Positions 31,173 through 37,071 of a stretch of 37,071 nucleotides of DNA are shown piece by piece; position 1 is the first letter of the stretch, and each line of letters begins with the position of its first letter. The notes under the pieces are model-generated. The model had not been told where the DNA came from. It did no database searches and saw only the letters and a list, made by a program, of their open reading frames with translations. The translations under genes and the position numbers were made by a program. The stretch covers positions 1 through 37,071 of the forward strand of contig NZ_JAWMWG010000006.1 of assembly GCF_037546065.1 (NCBI RefSeq). The letters are read 5' to 3'. Source of the DNA: Holzapfeliella saturejae (GTDB lineage: Bacteria > Bacillota > Bacilli > Lactobacillales > Lactobacillaceae).

Positions 31173-31558
31173 AAAAACTAAGAACAGAGATTGAGCAAAA
31201 GACATCTAAAAGAGCTAGTTCATTGTTTGATATTCTGTTAAAAAGAATGGATTCGGACACGTTTACAACAACGCTGACGGTGAATAGTGAATTAGATAAT
31301 TACAAAAAGAAAAAAGCCTATCAGCAGGTTATTCTAGCAGTCAATGAATTATCAAAGTATCAAGTGATGATAAAAAATAATTTAGATTCAGAAGTTTATA
31401 ACTTGTTTATCGCTAATTATTTAAGCGACCGAAAGAATAAGTCAGTGAATATCATGCTTAATAGCGACTTAATTAAACGGTTGGAATCAAGTGATAATGC
31501 TCAGTTAGAACTTATCGAAGAAGATAGCAATTACATTTACATTGAAGACTGGGATTAG
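31166..31558 (+). CDS. Early protein of unknown function (130 residues)
   Basis: I do not recognise a family. The protein is helical and charged (LEKLRTEIEQKTSKRASSLFD, then DIELIEEDSN-like acidic end YIYIEDWD). AAGGAGG lies upstream of ATG 31166. It sits between SSB and RusA, so a role in DNA metabolism is possible, but nothing in the sequence shows it. Confidence 0.75.
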   Translation: MLEKLRTEIEQKTSKRASSLFDILLKRMDSDTFTTTLTVNSELDNYKKKKAYQQVILAVNELSKYQVMIKNNLDSEVYNLFIANYLSDRKNKSVNIMLNSDLIKRLESSDNAQLELIEEDSNYIYIEDWD

Positions 31559-31575
31559 AGAGGAGTTGAGTCAAA

Positions 31576-32013
31576 ATAATAAAGCTAGTTTATGACACAG
31601 AACCTATAGCACAAGGAAGACCTAGATTTACTGGTCAGTATAAAAATGGTGTGAACAGAAAACATCAAAAAGCTTATGATACCAAGAAGTCAAAAGTATA
31701 TAAGAATCATATTTTGATATTAACTAAGTTTCAATATCACGGTGAGGTATTAGAAGGACCAATAAAAATTAATGCTACATTTTATCGTCTAATTCCTAAA
31801 AGTATCTCGCAAGTGAAAAAAGACAAAATGATGTCTGGGAAAATAATGCCTTGTGTTAAACCAGATTTAGATAACTACTTCAAAGCAGTGACGGATGCGA
31901 TCAATGGTGTTGTGTTTCGTGATGATAAGCAAATTGTTGAAGTTCATATGTTCAAAAAATACAGTGATTCTCCCAGAACAGAGCTGGAGATTGAGGAGGT
32001 TATTGGTGAGTAG
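31576..32013 (+). CDS. RusA-family Holliday junction resolvase (likely non-canonical start)
   Basis: The RusA core is clear: IAQGRPRFTGQYKNG near the N-terminus, then KPDLDNYFKAVTDAINGVVF and RDDKQIVEVHMFKK, holding the catalytic aspartates. RusA resolves branched phage DNA before packaging. The frame has no ATG, GTG or TTG before GTG 31651, which would lose the conserved GRPR segment. The upstream stop is at 31567-31569, and AGAGGAGTTGAG ends nine bases before an ATA ATA pair (31576, 31579). So the start is probably ATA, or the second base triplet reflects a change from ATG. Length about 145 residues is typical. Confidence 0.85.
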   Translation: MIKLVYDTEPIAQGRPRFTGQYKNGVNRKHQKAYDTKKSKVYKNHILILTKFQYHGEVLEGPIKINATFYRLIPKSISQVKKDKMMSGKIMPCVKPDLDNYFKAVTDAINGVVFRDDKQIVEVHMFKKYSDSPRTELEIEEVIGE

Positions 32014-32188
32014 CTATGAAGATAATTTAGCAGTTAAAGAGATTATTCAAAGTCAGATTAATGGGGATGCAATATATTTAGATAATCAAGTTAGAAAAGC
32101 TAGATCAATTCTTATCAAGGAAAAGCGGAAAAGAGAAATTAGTGAAATATATGTATTGGCTAATAGAGTCAGGGTAAGTAAAAGATAA
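32006..32188 (+). CDS. Small early protein (60 residues)
   Basis: A GTG start at 32006 lies behind GAGGAGG and overlaps the RusA end by 8 bases. The protein reads MSSYEDNLAVKEIIQSQING and is helical and basic toward the end (RSILIKEKRKREISEIY). It has no recognised family, but the coupled overlap supports expression. It closes the rightward early operon. Confidence 0.65.
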   Translation: MSSYEDNLAVKEIIQSQINGDAIYLDNQVRKARSILIKEKRKREISEIYVLANRVRVSKR

Positions 32189-32346
32189 TTAACCTGAATT
32201 AAGAGGGATGCAAATTTTAGATAGTTGATTGTTTTGGAGTTAAAGTGATTGTTAAGGTACAAAATCCCACATAGATAAACAATAGAGAATCAGGGATGCA
32301 CTTAGTATAGTTCAAGAAAGAGGTATTCCCAGAAGTAAGAATGGTA

Positions 32347-32391
32347 TAAAAAACCTCATAATTATTTATGGTTAGTTCAATAATTATGAGG
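32347..32391 (-). terminator. Terminator of the membrane-protein gene at 32405
   Basis: CCTCATAATTATT / AATAATTATGAGG, a perfect 13-bp stem with a 12-base loop, then T6 on the minus strand. The stretch 32189-32346 holds no gene or motif I can support. Confidence 0.85.
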
Positions 32392-32404
32392 AGTTTCAAT
32401 AAGT

Positions 32405-33388
32405 TTAATTTTTATGCTTTTTATATTCTTTATATTCTTTTCTTTTGTATGGTCGTTTTAATCCACGAGGTCTACCTGAATGCTTGTGATAAAAAGTTTT
32501 CTTTTCAATCCAGCTATTCATCAGAGATTTATTTCTTGTTATGGATATTAACACAGGAAACAATATTATCCACCAGCTGATAAACACCAAAGAAAACATA
32601 GCGATTTTATGTGTTTGATTATCGAGTATTAATTCTTTGTGCACATTAAGCACAGGGCTATCTGAATTAAAGATAAATAACGATATGGCTTGAGATACGA
32701 TTATAGATAAATAAAATAATTTCAAAAGAAAAAATTGAGCTTCAATATTTGCAGATATTGTGGTATTTCTATTTTTATTGGGTGATAGAAGTAAAAATAA
32801 ATTCTTAGGATCTAATAAAAACAGAATAATCGTTGTAAAAAAAGAAAATACTGTGAAATTATCTGTAGTAGGAATCAGCATTATTGCTATAATAAGCGCA
32901 ATAATAGCTGAATATATTAATTTGAACCATATTCTCTTTATTTGATTTTTAAAATCCAAATGAACTGATTGGAATTCCGATGGCATCGTATCTTGAAAAA
33001 AGATAGATACAAGCAGAACTAATATGTTAATCAAAGTTCCATATAGAGTGTATACCATATATTGATCCGCATTATCTGAAAATGGGGTTGACCAAAAATA
33101 CATTTCAAATAAGATGAGGACTAAAGCAGGGTAAAGGTAGATATATGCTAAAAGGTAATTTTTATTATTGATTAAATTTATCATCTTAATCAGTACTATA
33201 ATTAAAAATATCGCATATATGAACTTAGTGAATTCATAAAACAATATATCTGTTTTAATGGTTAATGTCATTAACATTATTGTTAATATAAGGATAGATA
33301 GTGCTTTAAATTGATAGCGGGAGTTAGCACCAAATTTTGCTTTAAATTTTTCAAAAAAAGATTTATGTGTTTTTTGTTTACGAATCAT
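32405..33388 (-). CDS. Polytopic membrane protein, probable moron
   Basis: This 327-residue protein has an N-terminal basic cytoplasmic segment (about 25 residues), eight or so hydrophobic segments, and a very basic C-terminus (RGLKRPYKRKEYKEYKKHKN). A mid-protein stretch, VFSFFTTIILFLLDPKNLFLLLSPNKN, resembles SFFSFFLSADTLISLMGINSDD in the protein at 17227-18321. I do not recognise the family. It runs against the early operon, with its own terminator, which marks it as a moron; superinfection exclusion is a possible role. GGAGGAATATTGA lies upstream of the ATG. Confidence 0.7.
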   Translation of the reverse strand: MIRKQKTHKSFFEKFKAKFGANSRYQFKALSILILTIMLMTLTIKTDILFYEFTKFIYAIFLIIVLIKMINLINNKNYLLAYIYLYPALVLILFEMYFWSTPFSDNADQYMVYTLYGTLINILVLLVSIFFQDTMPSEFQSVHLDFKNQIKRIWFKLIYSAIIALIIAIMLIPTTDNFTVFSFFTTIILFLLDPKNLFLLLSPNKNRNTTISANIEAQFFLLKLFYLSIIVSQAISLFIFNSDSPVLNVHKELILDNQTHKIAMFSLVFISWWIILFPVLISITRNKSLMNSWIEKKTFYHKHSGRPRGLKRPYKRKEYKEYKKHKN

Positions 33389-33473
33389 TCAATATTCCTC
33401 CAACTTTTTATAAAAATTATAAAAAATACAATACTTATTATAAACGAAAAAAATAATAAAGGAGCAGAAACAA

Positions 33474-34145
33474 ATGAATTTAATATTAGCATTTATATCA
33501 TCAGGAGCATTAGGTTTTATAGCCTATCAAGTATCACAATCATTTGGATTTTTAGATTTAGAGGCAAATGATAGTTTTAAAAAAGCATTTTCAGTCTTTT
33601 TATCTTTCATGGGTACGATAGTTGCGATGATGGCAATGAATACAATTAATTTTGAAACACCATCACAAATATTTATATTAGTAATACTATCTCTGTTAAT
33701 AGTGATTTTGCTGATGGCAGCTATATCTGCCGTTATACCAATGGCAAAAAAATATAGATCTAATATAAATATAAAAAACGTAAAAATGACACCTAGTGAT
33801 AAAAGTCCATTTTCGTTTAATTTAGATGCTATTGAAAAAGTTATGCATGAAAATAAAAAGAAACCTTATGTAGCAGTTTTTGATAAAGATAGAAAGCTAA
33901 TAATATCAGGGATAGCCAGAGGAATTCCGACAGATAAGGATAAGTTACAATTCACTTTTAGTGAAAAGATAAATAGTGTGCAAGACTTTATTCCTAAAAA
34001 TATTCAAGGTGAGCTAACAGACTTTGAAATTATGAAGCAAGCGGTTGAATGTAATCCAGGAGCATCTACAATAACTTATTTTTCTGATGTCAAGGAATAT
34101 ATATTCGTGACTTTTGCACCAGATGCAATACTAGATGAAAAGTAA
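33474..34145 (+). CDS. Membrane protein with C-terminal soluble domain
   Basis: This 223-residue protein has three hydrophobic segments in the first 100 residues (about 3-25, 38-58, 66-95), then a soluble domain of about 120 residues (KPYVAVFDKDRKLIISGIARGIPTD, then a mixed alpha/beta pattern). I recognise no family. It is divergent from the preceding membrane-protein gene, with about 85 bases between them. GGAGCAG lies upstream of the ATG. The two may form a functional unit acting at the membrane of the lysogen, but this is inference. Confidence 0.72.
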   Translation: MNLILAFISSGALGFIAYQVSQSFGFLDLEANDSFKKAFSVFLSFMGTIVAMMAMNTINFETPSQIFILVILSLLIVILLMAAISAVIPMAKKYRSNINIKNVKMTPSDKSPFSFNLDAIEKVMHENKKKPYVAVFDKDRKLIISGIARGIPTDKDKLQFTFSEKINSVQDFIPKNIQGELTDFEIMKQAVECNPGASTITYFSDVKEYIFVTFAPDAILDEK

Positions 34146-34154
34146 AAAAAAAGA

Positions 34155-34265
34155 TTAATCTTTTTCTTTTGATTCATCATTCTGTTTTTTAGGAATCACA
34201 TATGTAGGTTTAGAAATTTTAGGGTAGCTCTCCTCCAGGTTTTTACTACGTTTTTCATCACACAT
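34155..34265 (-). CDS. Small polar protein (36 residues), antisense to the ArpU leader
   Basis: ATG 34265 has a near-perfect GAGGAGGTG ribosome binding site. The peptide reads MCDEKRSKNLEESYPKISKP and ends Lys/Asp/Glu-rich; it is polar and probably disordered. It is convergent with the gene ending at 34145, and its strong ribosome binding site argues that it is real. Function is unknown. Confidence 0.5.
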   Translation of the reverse strand: MCDEKRSKNLEESYPKISKPTYVIPKKQNDESKEKD

Positions 34266-34338
34266 TCTTAAACACCTCCTCTGTTAAAAATCATATCACA
34301 GACTAATTTAATAATTAAAAATAATCGAGGTGATAACT

Positions 34339-34761
34339 ATTACTCTATTCAAAGAATTAGACTATAAATCAACTAAAACTAAAGCTAAAAATGTTTTAAA
34401 ATCAGTATCTAACTTAGTATTAATTCTTTCTAGTTCTTATGAATCTAAAGTTACGCAGACGTTTAGCTTAGAACTTAAAACGTTTGGTAATAGTAATTTC
34501 AATGCTTTAGATGAACATTTAGCTAGACAAGATGAAGCTGAAGAAGAGTTATCTACTATATATAAAGCATTTAATGCTTTAAGTGTTAATGATAGAAAAA
34601 TATTGTATTTAAAATATTTAGATCAACACAAAAAGCCTGACTTCATGATTATGACTGAATTAGGTTATTCAGAAAGCCAGTTTTATAATTTGCTAGACTT
34701 AGCGATTATTAAGTTTGCCCATGCATATAAGTTTGGGGAGTTACTTGAATACGAAAAATAA
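34339..34761 (+). CDS. ArpU-family late transcription regulator
   Basis: This protein of about 140 residues matches ArpU/RinA-type regulators: LFKELDYKSTKTKAKNVLKS at the N-terminus, and a sigma-region-4-like HTH at the end (FNALSVNDRKILYLKYLD, then FMIMTELGYSESQFYNLLDLAIIKFA). These proteins switch on phage late genes. The GTG at 34330 overlaps the ribosome binding site CGAGGTGAT; an ATT at 34339, seven bases after it, gives the usual N-terminus and may be the true start. The 34766-34802 repeats immediately downstream are a likely target. Confidence 0.82.
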   Translation: MTLFKELDYKSTKTKAKNVLKSVSNLVLILSSSYESKVTQTFSLELKTFGNSNFNALDEHLARQDEAEEELSTIYKAFNALSVNDRKILYLKYLDQHKKPDFMIMTELGYSESQFYNLLDLAIIKFAHAYKFGELLEYEK

Positions 34762-34765
34762 AATC

Positions 34766-34802
34766 GGAGTTTTTGTGGAGAATCGTAGGAGTTTGTTAGG
34801 AG
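34766..34802 (+). promoter_or_regulatory. Four GGAG elements spaced exactly 11 bases: late activator site
   Basis: GGAG starts at 34766, 34777, 34788 and 34799, placing each copy on the same DNA face. They lie just after the ArpU gene and upstream of the late promoter, so they are the natural binding array for ArpU or an associated activator. A weak frame of 87 codons across this area is not credible. Confidence 0.7.
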
Positions 34803-34867
34803 TCAAGGGTGTTACTATTAGTATAGTGATAATTTTAAAGTTGTCCTTGAATATTACCTTAGTACTT

Positions 34868-34896
34868 TTGAACAATGAACAAAAAAGTGGTATGCT
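34868..34896 (+). promoter_or_regulatory. Candidate late promoter
   Basis: TTGAAC, 17 bases, then TATGCT, about 70 bases downstream of the GGAG array and ahead of the HNH-terminase-head genes. Another weak candidate (GATAAT at about 34829) lies nearer to the array. Confidence 0.5.
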
Positions 34897-35025
34897 CAAA
34901 ACAGTGGTGGGTTATCCTATCATGAACTCTGTTGATTTAGAGCAAAAGTTTCGTTATTCTCCTAAAGTTTTTTCGTAAAATCTTATCTTATATAACTAGT
35001 TCTATCAGAACTACAAGTACCAACC

Positions 35026-35051
35026 AAGACACTCAATGAGTGTCTTTTTTT
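35026..35051 (+). terminator. Terminator in the late leader
   Basis: AAGACACTC-AAT-GAGTGTCTT followed by T5. A TAGTTCT-ATC-AGAACTA hairpin (34997-35013) precedes it. Late transcripts from upstream must read through or be antiterminated, or this ends early transcription. Confidence 0.75.
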
Positions 35052-35077
35052 ATACCTATTTTTAGGAGGAATTTGAT

Positions 35078-35380
35078 ATGAATCATGAGTTCTACAAATC
35101 AAAACGATGGCAGATGAAACGAGAAAAAATACTTAGACGTGATCAGTATGAATGCCAAGAGTCAAAGCGTTATGGGAAGACAATACCTGCTGAGATGGTT
35201 CACCATATCTATCCGGTTACTGATTATCCAGAGCTAAGGTTTCAAGACTGGAACTTAATCTCGTTATCTAATAAAGCACATAACACGATGCACAACAGAG
35301 ACACAAACGAAGTAACAGGACGTGGTCTTTACTGGCAGAATAAAAGAAAAAGAGAATTTAAAAATTTAAAAAATAAATAA
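35078..35380 (+). CDS. HNH endonuclease
   Basis: This 100-residue protein starts with the common phage form MNHEFYKSKRWQMKREKIL. It has the HNH core MVHHIYPVTDYPELRFQDWNLISLSNKAHNTMHNR, with the two His, the Asn and the distal His. The first zinc pair is altered: CQES replaces the usual CxxC, so structural zinc binding may be lost. HNH proteins next to terminase take part in cos cleavage and packaging. AGGAGG lies upstream of the ATG. Confidence 0.92.
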   Translation: MNHEFYKSKRWQMKREKILRRDQYECQESKRYGKTIPAEMVHHIYPVTDYPELRFQDWNLISLSNKAHNTMHNRDTNEVTGRGLYWQNKRKREFKNLKNK

Positions 35381-35460
35381 TCCCCCCACCTTCTAAAATT
35401 TAAAAAATAGCTTAGGAGGAACGAGGGGGTAGAGCTTTTTCCAAGTGCGGCGAATATTTT
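35381..35460. other. Probable cos (packaging) region
   Basis: The gap between HNH and small terminase holds a C6 run (about 35383), a complementary AGGGGGT (35424-35430) and AAGTGCGGCG. Phages with an HNH-TerS-TerL block usually have 3' cos sites here. The exact nick positions cannot be read from sequence alone. Confidence 0.45.
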
Positions 35461-35464
35461 TAGT

Positions 35465-35490
35465 AAATGGGTGTGAACCCATTTTTATTT
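35465..35490 (+). terminator. Hairpin before small terminase
   Basis: AAATGGGT-GTGA-ACCCATTT, a perfect 8-bp stem followed by a T-rich run. It may be a terminator, an RNA processing site or part of the cos structure. Confidence 0.55.
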
Positions 35491-35513
35491 TGCTTAAAAA
35501 AGGGGTGTGAGAA

Positions 35514-35888
35514 ATGACAGATAAGGAAAAGCGAAGAAATAAAGTTATCAGACAAATGAAGGCACTCGGTACGTATCAACCTGGATATGCCGATATTATC
35601 AATGTTTATGTGGATTTAATGCTTCAATACGATGCACTACAAAGCCAGTATGAAGCAAGTGGCTACCAAGTGACTGAAGAGTACACTAACAAGGCTGGTG
35701 CTACCAATCAACGTAAGGTGCCAATCTTAAATGCTCTTGAAACTCTGCGAAAAGACATTGCTACTTACTCTGACAGACTGCAACTCAACCCTAAAGCGAA
35801 TAAACAGGAAGTAGTCGCTGATAAGAAAGATAGTGGTAACTCTTTTGACTCTCTAATCTCTCAATTAGGTAAGGAGAGTGGTAATTGA
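35514..35888 (+). CDS. terS: Terminase small subunit, P27 family
   Basis: This 124-residue protein has the P27-family pattern: IRQMKALGTYQPGYADIINVYVDLMLQYDALQSQYE, then GATNQRKVPILNALETLRKDIATYSDRLQLNPKA. It recognises the packaging site and feeds DNA to the large subunit. The gene starts behind AAGGGGTGTGAGAA and overlaps the large subunit start by one base (TGATG). Confidence 0.92.
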   Translation: MTDKEKRRNKVIRQMKALGTYQPGYADIINVYVDLMLQYDALQSQYEASGYQVTEEYTNKAGATNQRKVPILNALETLRKDIATYSDRLQLNPKANKQEVVADKKDSGNSFDSLISQLGKESGN

Positions 35889-37071
35889 TGAGTAAACACT
35901 TTGATACCGCTCTTAAATTTGCTAAAGATACTGTAGCTGGTAAGCGATCGGCTAATGTTGAACAAAAACAAGCAAGCCAACGTTTTTTAAATGATTTAAA
36001 ACGTACGGATGAGTTTGATTTAAGAATGGATCAAGCGGATTTTGTTATCAATTTAATTCACACAACCATTGTTCATCAACAGGGAGAAGACTTGAATGGT
36101 AATCCTCTTCCAGGAACACCTTTCATTCTGCAACCTTGGGAAATCTTTTGTGTAGTTAATATACTTCTTTTTTTTCACAAAGGAACTAACCTACGTAGAT
36201 TCCATGAAGCTTTGATTTTAATTCCTCGTAAAAATGGGAAAACTGCTTTTTCTGCTGCGTTTGGTTGGGCCTTATCAATTCTAGAAAGTGGTTCAGGTTC
36301 TAAACTATATATTCTGGCCAATTCGTTGAAACAAACAATGGAGTCCTTTTCTTTCCTTCAATACAATATCGATAAATTCAACGACAAAAGCTTCAAAGTC
36401 AGAAATAACAACGCTGAACACTCCATATCAAGAAAAGTCGGCGATGGTTCAATTTATATCCAGGCCTTAGCTAGTGATGAAAAACGTTTGGACTCATTGA
36501 ATGCTAACCTTTTAATTTTAGATGAGTTACACACTTTTAGAAGTTCAAAAAAATATATCTTGATGAAAAATGCTCAAAAAGCATATCGAAATAAATTATT
36601 GATTGGTATCAGTACTGCTGGTGATGTTCCAAATGGGTTTTTAGCTCAACGTCTTAAATATGTTCAAAGGATACTAGATAGGACTATCAAAGCTGATGAC
36701 TACTTTGTTTTTGTAGCAAAAGCTGACCAAGATGAGAAAGGCGATGTGCCAGATTTTACTAATCCGGATGTTTTAGCTGCTGCTAATCCATCTGTTGGTG
36801 TATCAGTATCAATCGATGATCTAGTTGAAGATGCTTTACTTGCTCAGAATGACCCTCAAACACGGTTAGAGTTTTTTAATAAAACTTTGAATGTCTTTAC
36901 TGCTTCAAGTAATGCTTACTTTGACCTCAACGAATTTAGAGCCAGCGATGATAGCTATGACTGGTCGCTAGATGACCTAAGAAAGATGGATATCGAGTGG
37001 TACGGAGGTGCTGACTTGTCTAAACTACATGACCTTACCGCCGCTGCTTTATATGGTAGATATGGCGATGT
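35888..37071 (+). CDS. terL: Terminase large subunit, N-terminal part (continues at base 1)
   Basis: These 394 codons plus two bases hold the ATPase half. The Walker A-like segment is LIPRKNGKTAFSAAFGW (about residues 111-127), and Walker B is LLILDELHTF near residue 215. The adenine-binding FILQPWEIFCVVNI precedes them. The frame continues without a break into bases 1-538, giving a complete protein of about 573 residues. It is the motor for packaging, paired with the small subunit upstream. Confidence 0.94.
   Translation, partial: MSKHFDTALKFAKDTVAGKRSANVEQKQASQRFLNDLKRTDEFDLRMDQADFVINLIHTTIVHQQGEDLNGNPLPGTPFILQPWEIFCVVNILLFFHKGTNLRRFHEALILIPRKNGKTAFSAAFGWALSILESGSGSKLYILANSLKQTMESFSFLQYNIDKFNDKSFKVRNNNAEHSISRKVGDGSIYIQALASDEKRLDSLNANLLILDELHTFRSSKKYILMKNAQKAYRNKLLIGISTAGDVPNGFLAQRLKYVQRILDRTIKADDYFVFVAKADQDEKGDVPDFTNPDVLAAANPSVGVSVSIDDLVEDALLAQNDPQTRLEFFNKTLNVFTASSNAYFDLNEFRASDDSYDWSLDDLRKMDIEWYGGADLSKLHDLTAAALYGRYGD

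Noticed and set aside
32189..32404. Possible att site or small gene in the gap after the early operon.
   Set aside because: Only the terminator at 32347-32391 is supported; no integrase exists and no frame has a credible start.
34715..34978. An 87-codon plus-strand frame after ArpU.
   Set aside because: It starts inside arpU, has no ribosome binding site, and covers the GGAG array and late promoter; the region is better explained as regulatory.

Overview
This 37,071-base window reads as one complete, circularly closed genome of a low-GC Gram-positive temperate siphovirus that is maintained as a plasmid (a phage-plasmid). The large terminase gene runs off the right edge and continues, in the same frame, from base 2 at the left edge (end codon GT + T), so the cut point is arbitrary. 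AT-rich codon use, strong AGGAGG ribosome binding sites, TTG/GTG starts, BppU/XkdX-type tail genes, an ArpU-type late regulator and SH3-like wall-binding modules point to Lactobacillales; I cannot name the genus.

Layout. 35,514 to 15,621 through the join: terminase, HK97-type head (portal, protease, capsid, connectors), tail with a programmed -1 frameshift (gpG/gpGT), tape measure, Dit, Tal, BppU baseplate, XkdX, holin and amidase endolysin. 15.6-20.5 kb: accessory block with a Panacea-domain (PanAT-like) toxin-antitoxin pair, a leftward four-gene operon (two small peptides, an HTH protein, a polytopic membrane protein) under a near-consensus promoter with a perfect operator, a type I toxin/antisense locus, and a secreted NLP (NPP1) cytolysin-like protein. 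20.7-23.3 kb: plasmid module, a RepA_N-like initiator with a putative countertranscribed RNA and intragenic iterons, divergent from parA/parB with a repeat-rich centromere-like region between them. 23.3-28.2 kb: surface and secreted cargo (two DUF4352-like lipoproteins, a PH-SHOCT protein, a Ser/Asn-rich membrane protein, two proteins sharing a C-terminal motif) surrounding a second type I toxin/antisense locus. 28.3-32.2 kb: ImmA/CI repressor, three operator-like palindromes, Cro-like protein, replisome organizer carrying a likely lytic origin, SSB and RusA. 32.4-35.4 kb: two membrane-protein morons, ArpU, a late control region with GGAG repeats at 11-bp spacing, HNH nuclease and probable cos.

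How it fits together. No integrase, recombinase or att site is visible. Lysogenic maintenance is explained by RepA_N replication, ParAB partition and up to three addiction-type modules, while CI/ImmA/Cro choose lysis or lysogeny and ArpU probably drives the late genes. Several cargo genes share one promoter design (an extended -10 behind a T6 run), suggesting co-expression during lysogeny. Small peptides, RNAs and promoters are read directly from sequence; their functions are inferred.
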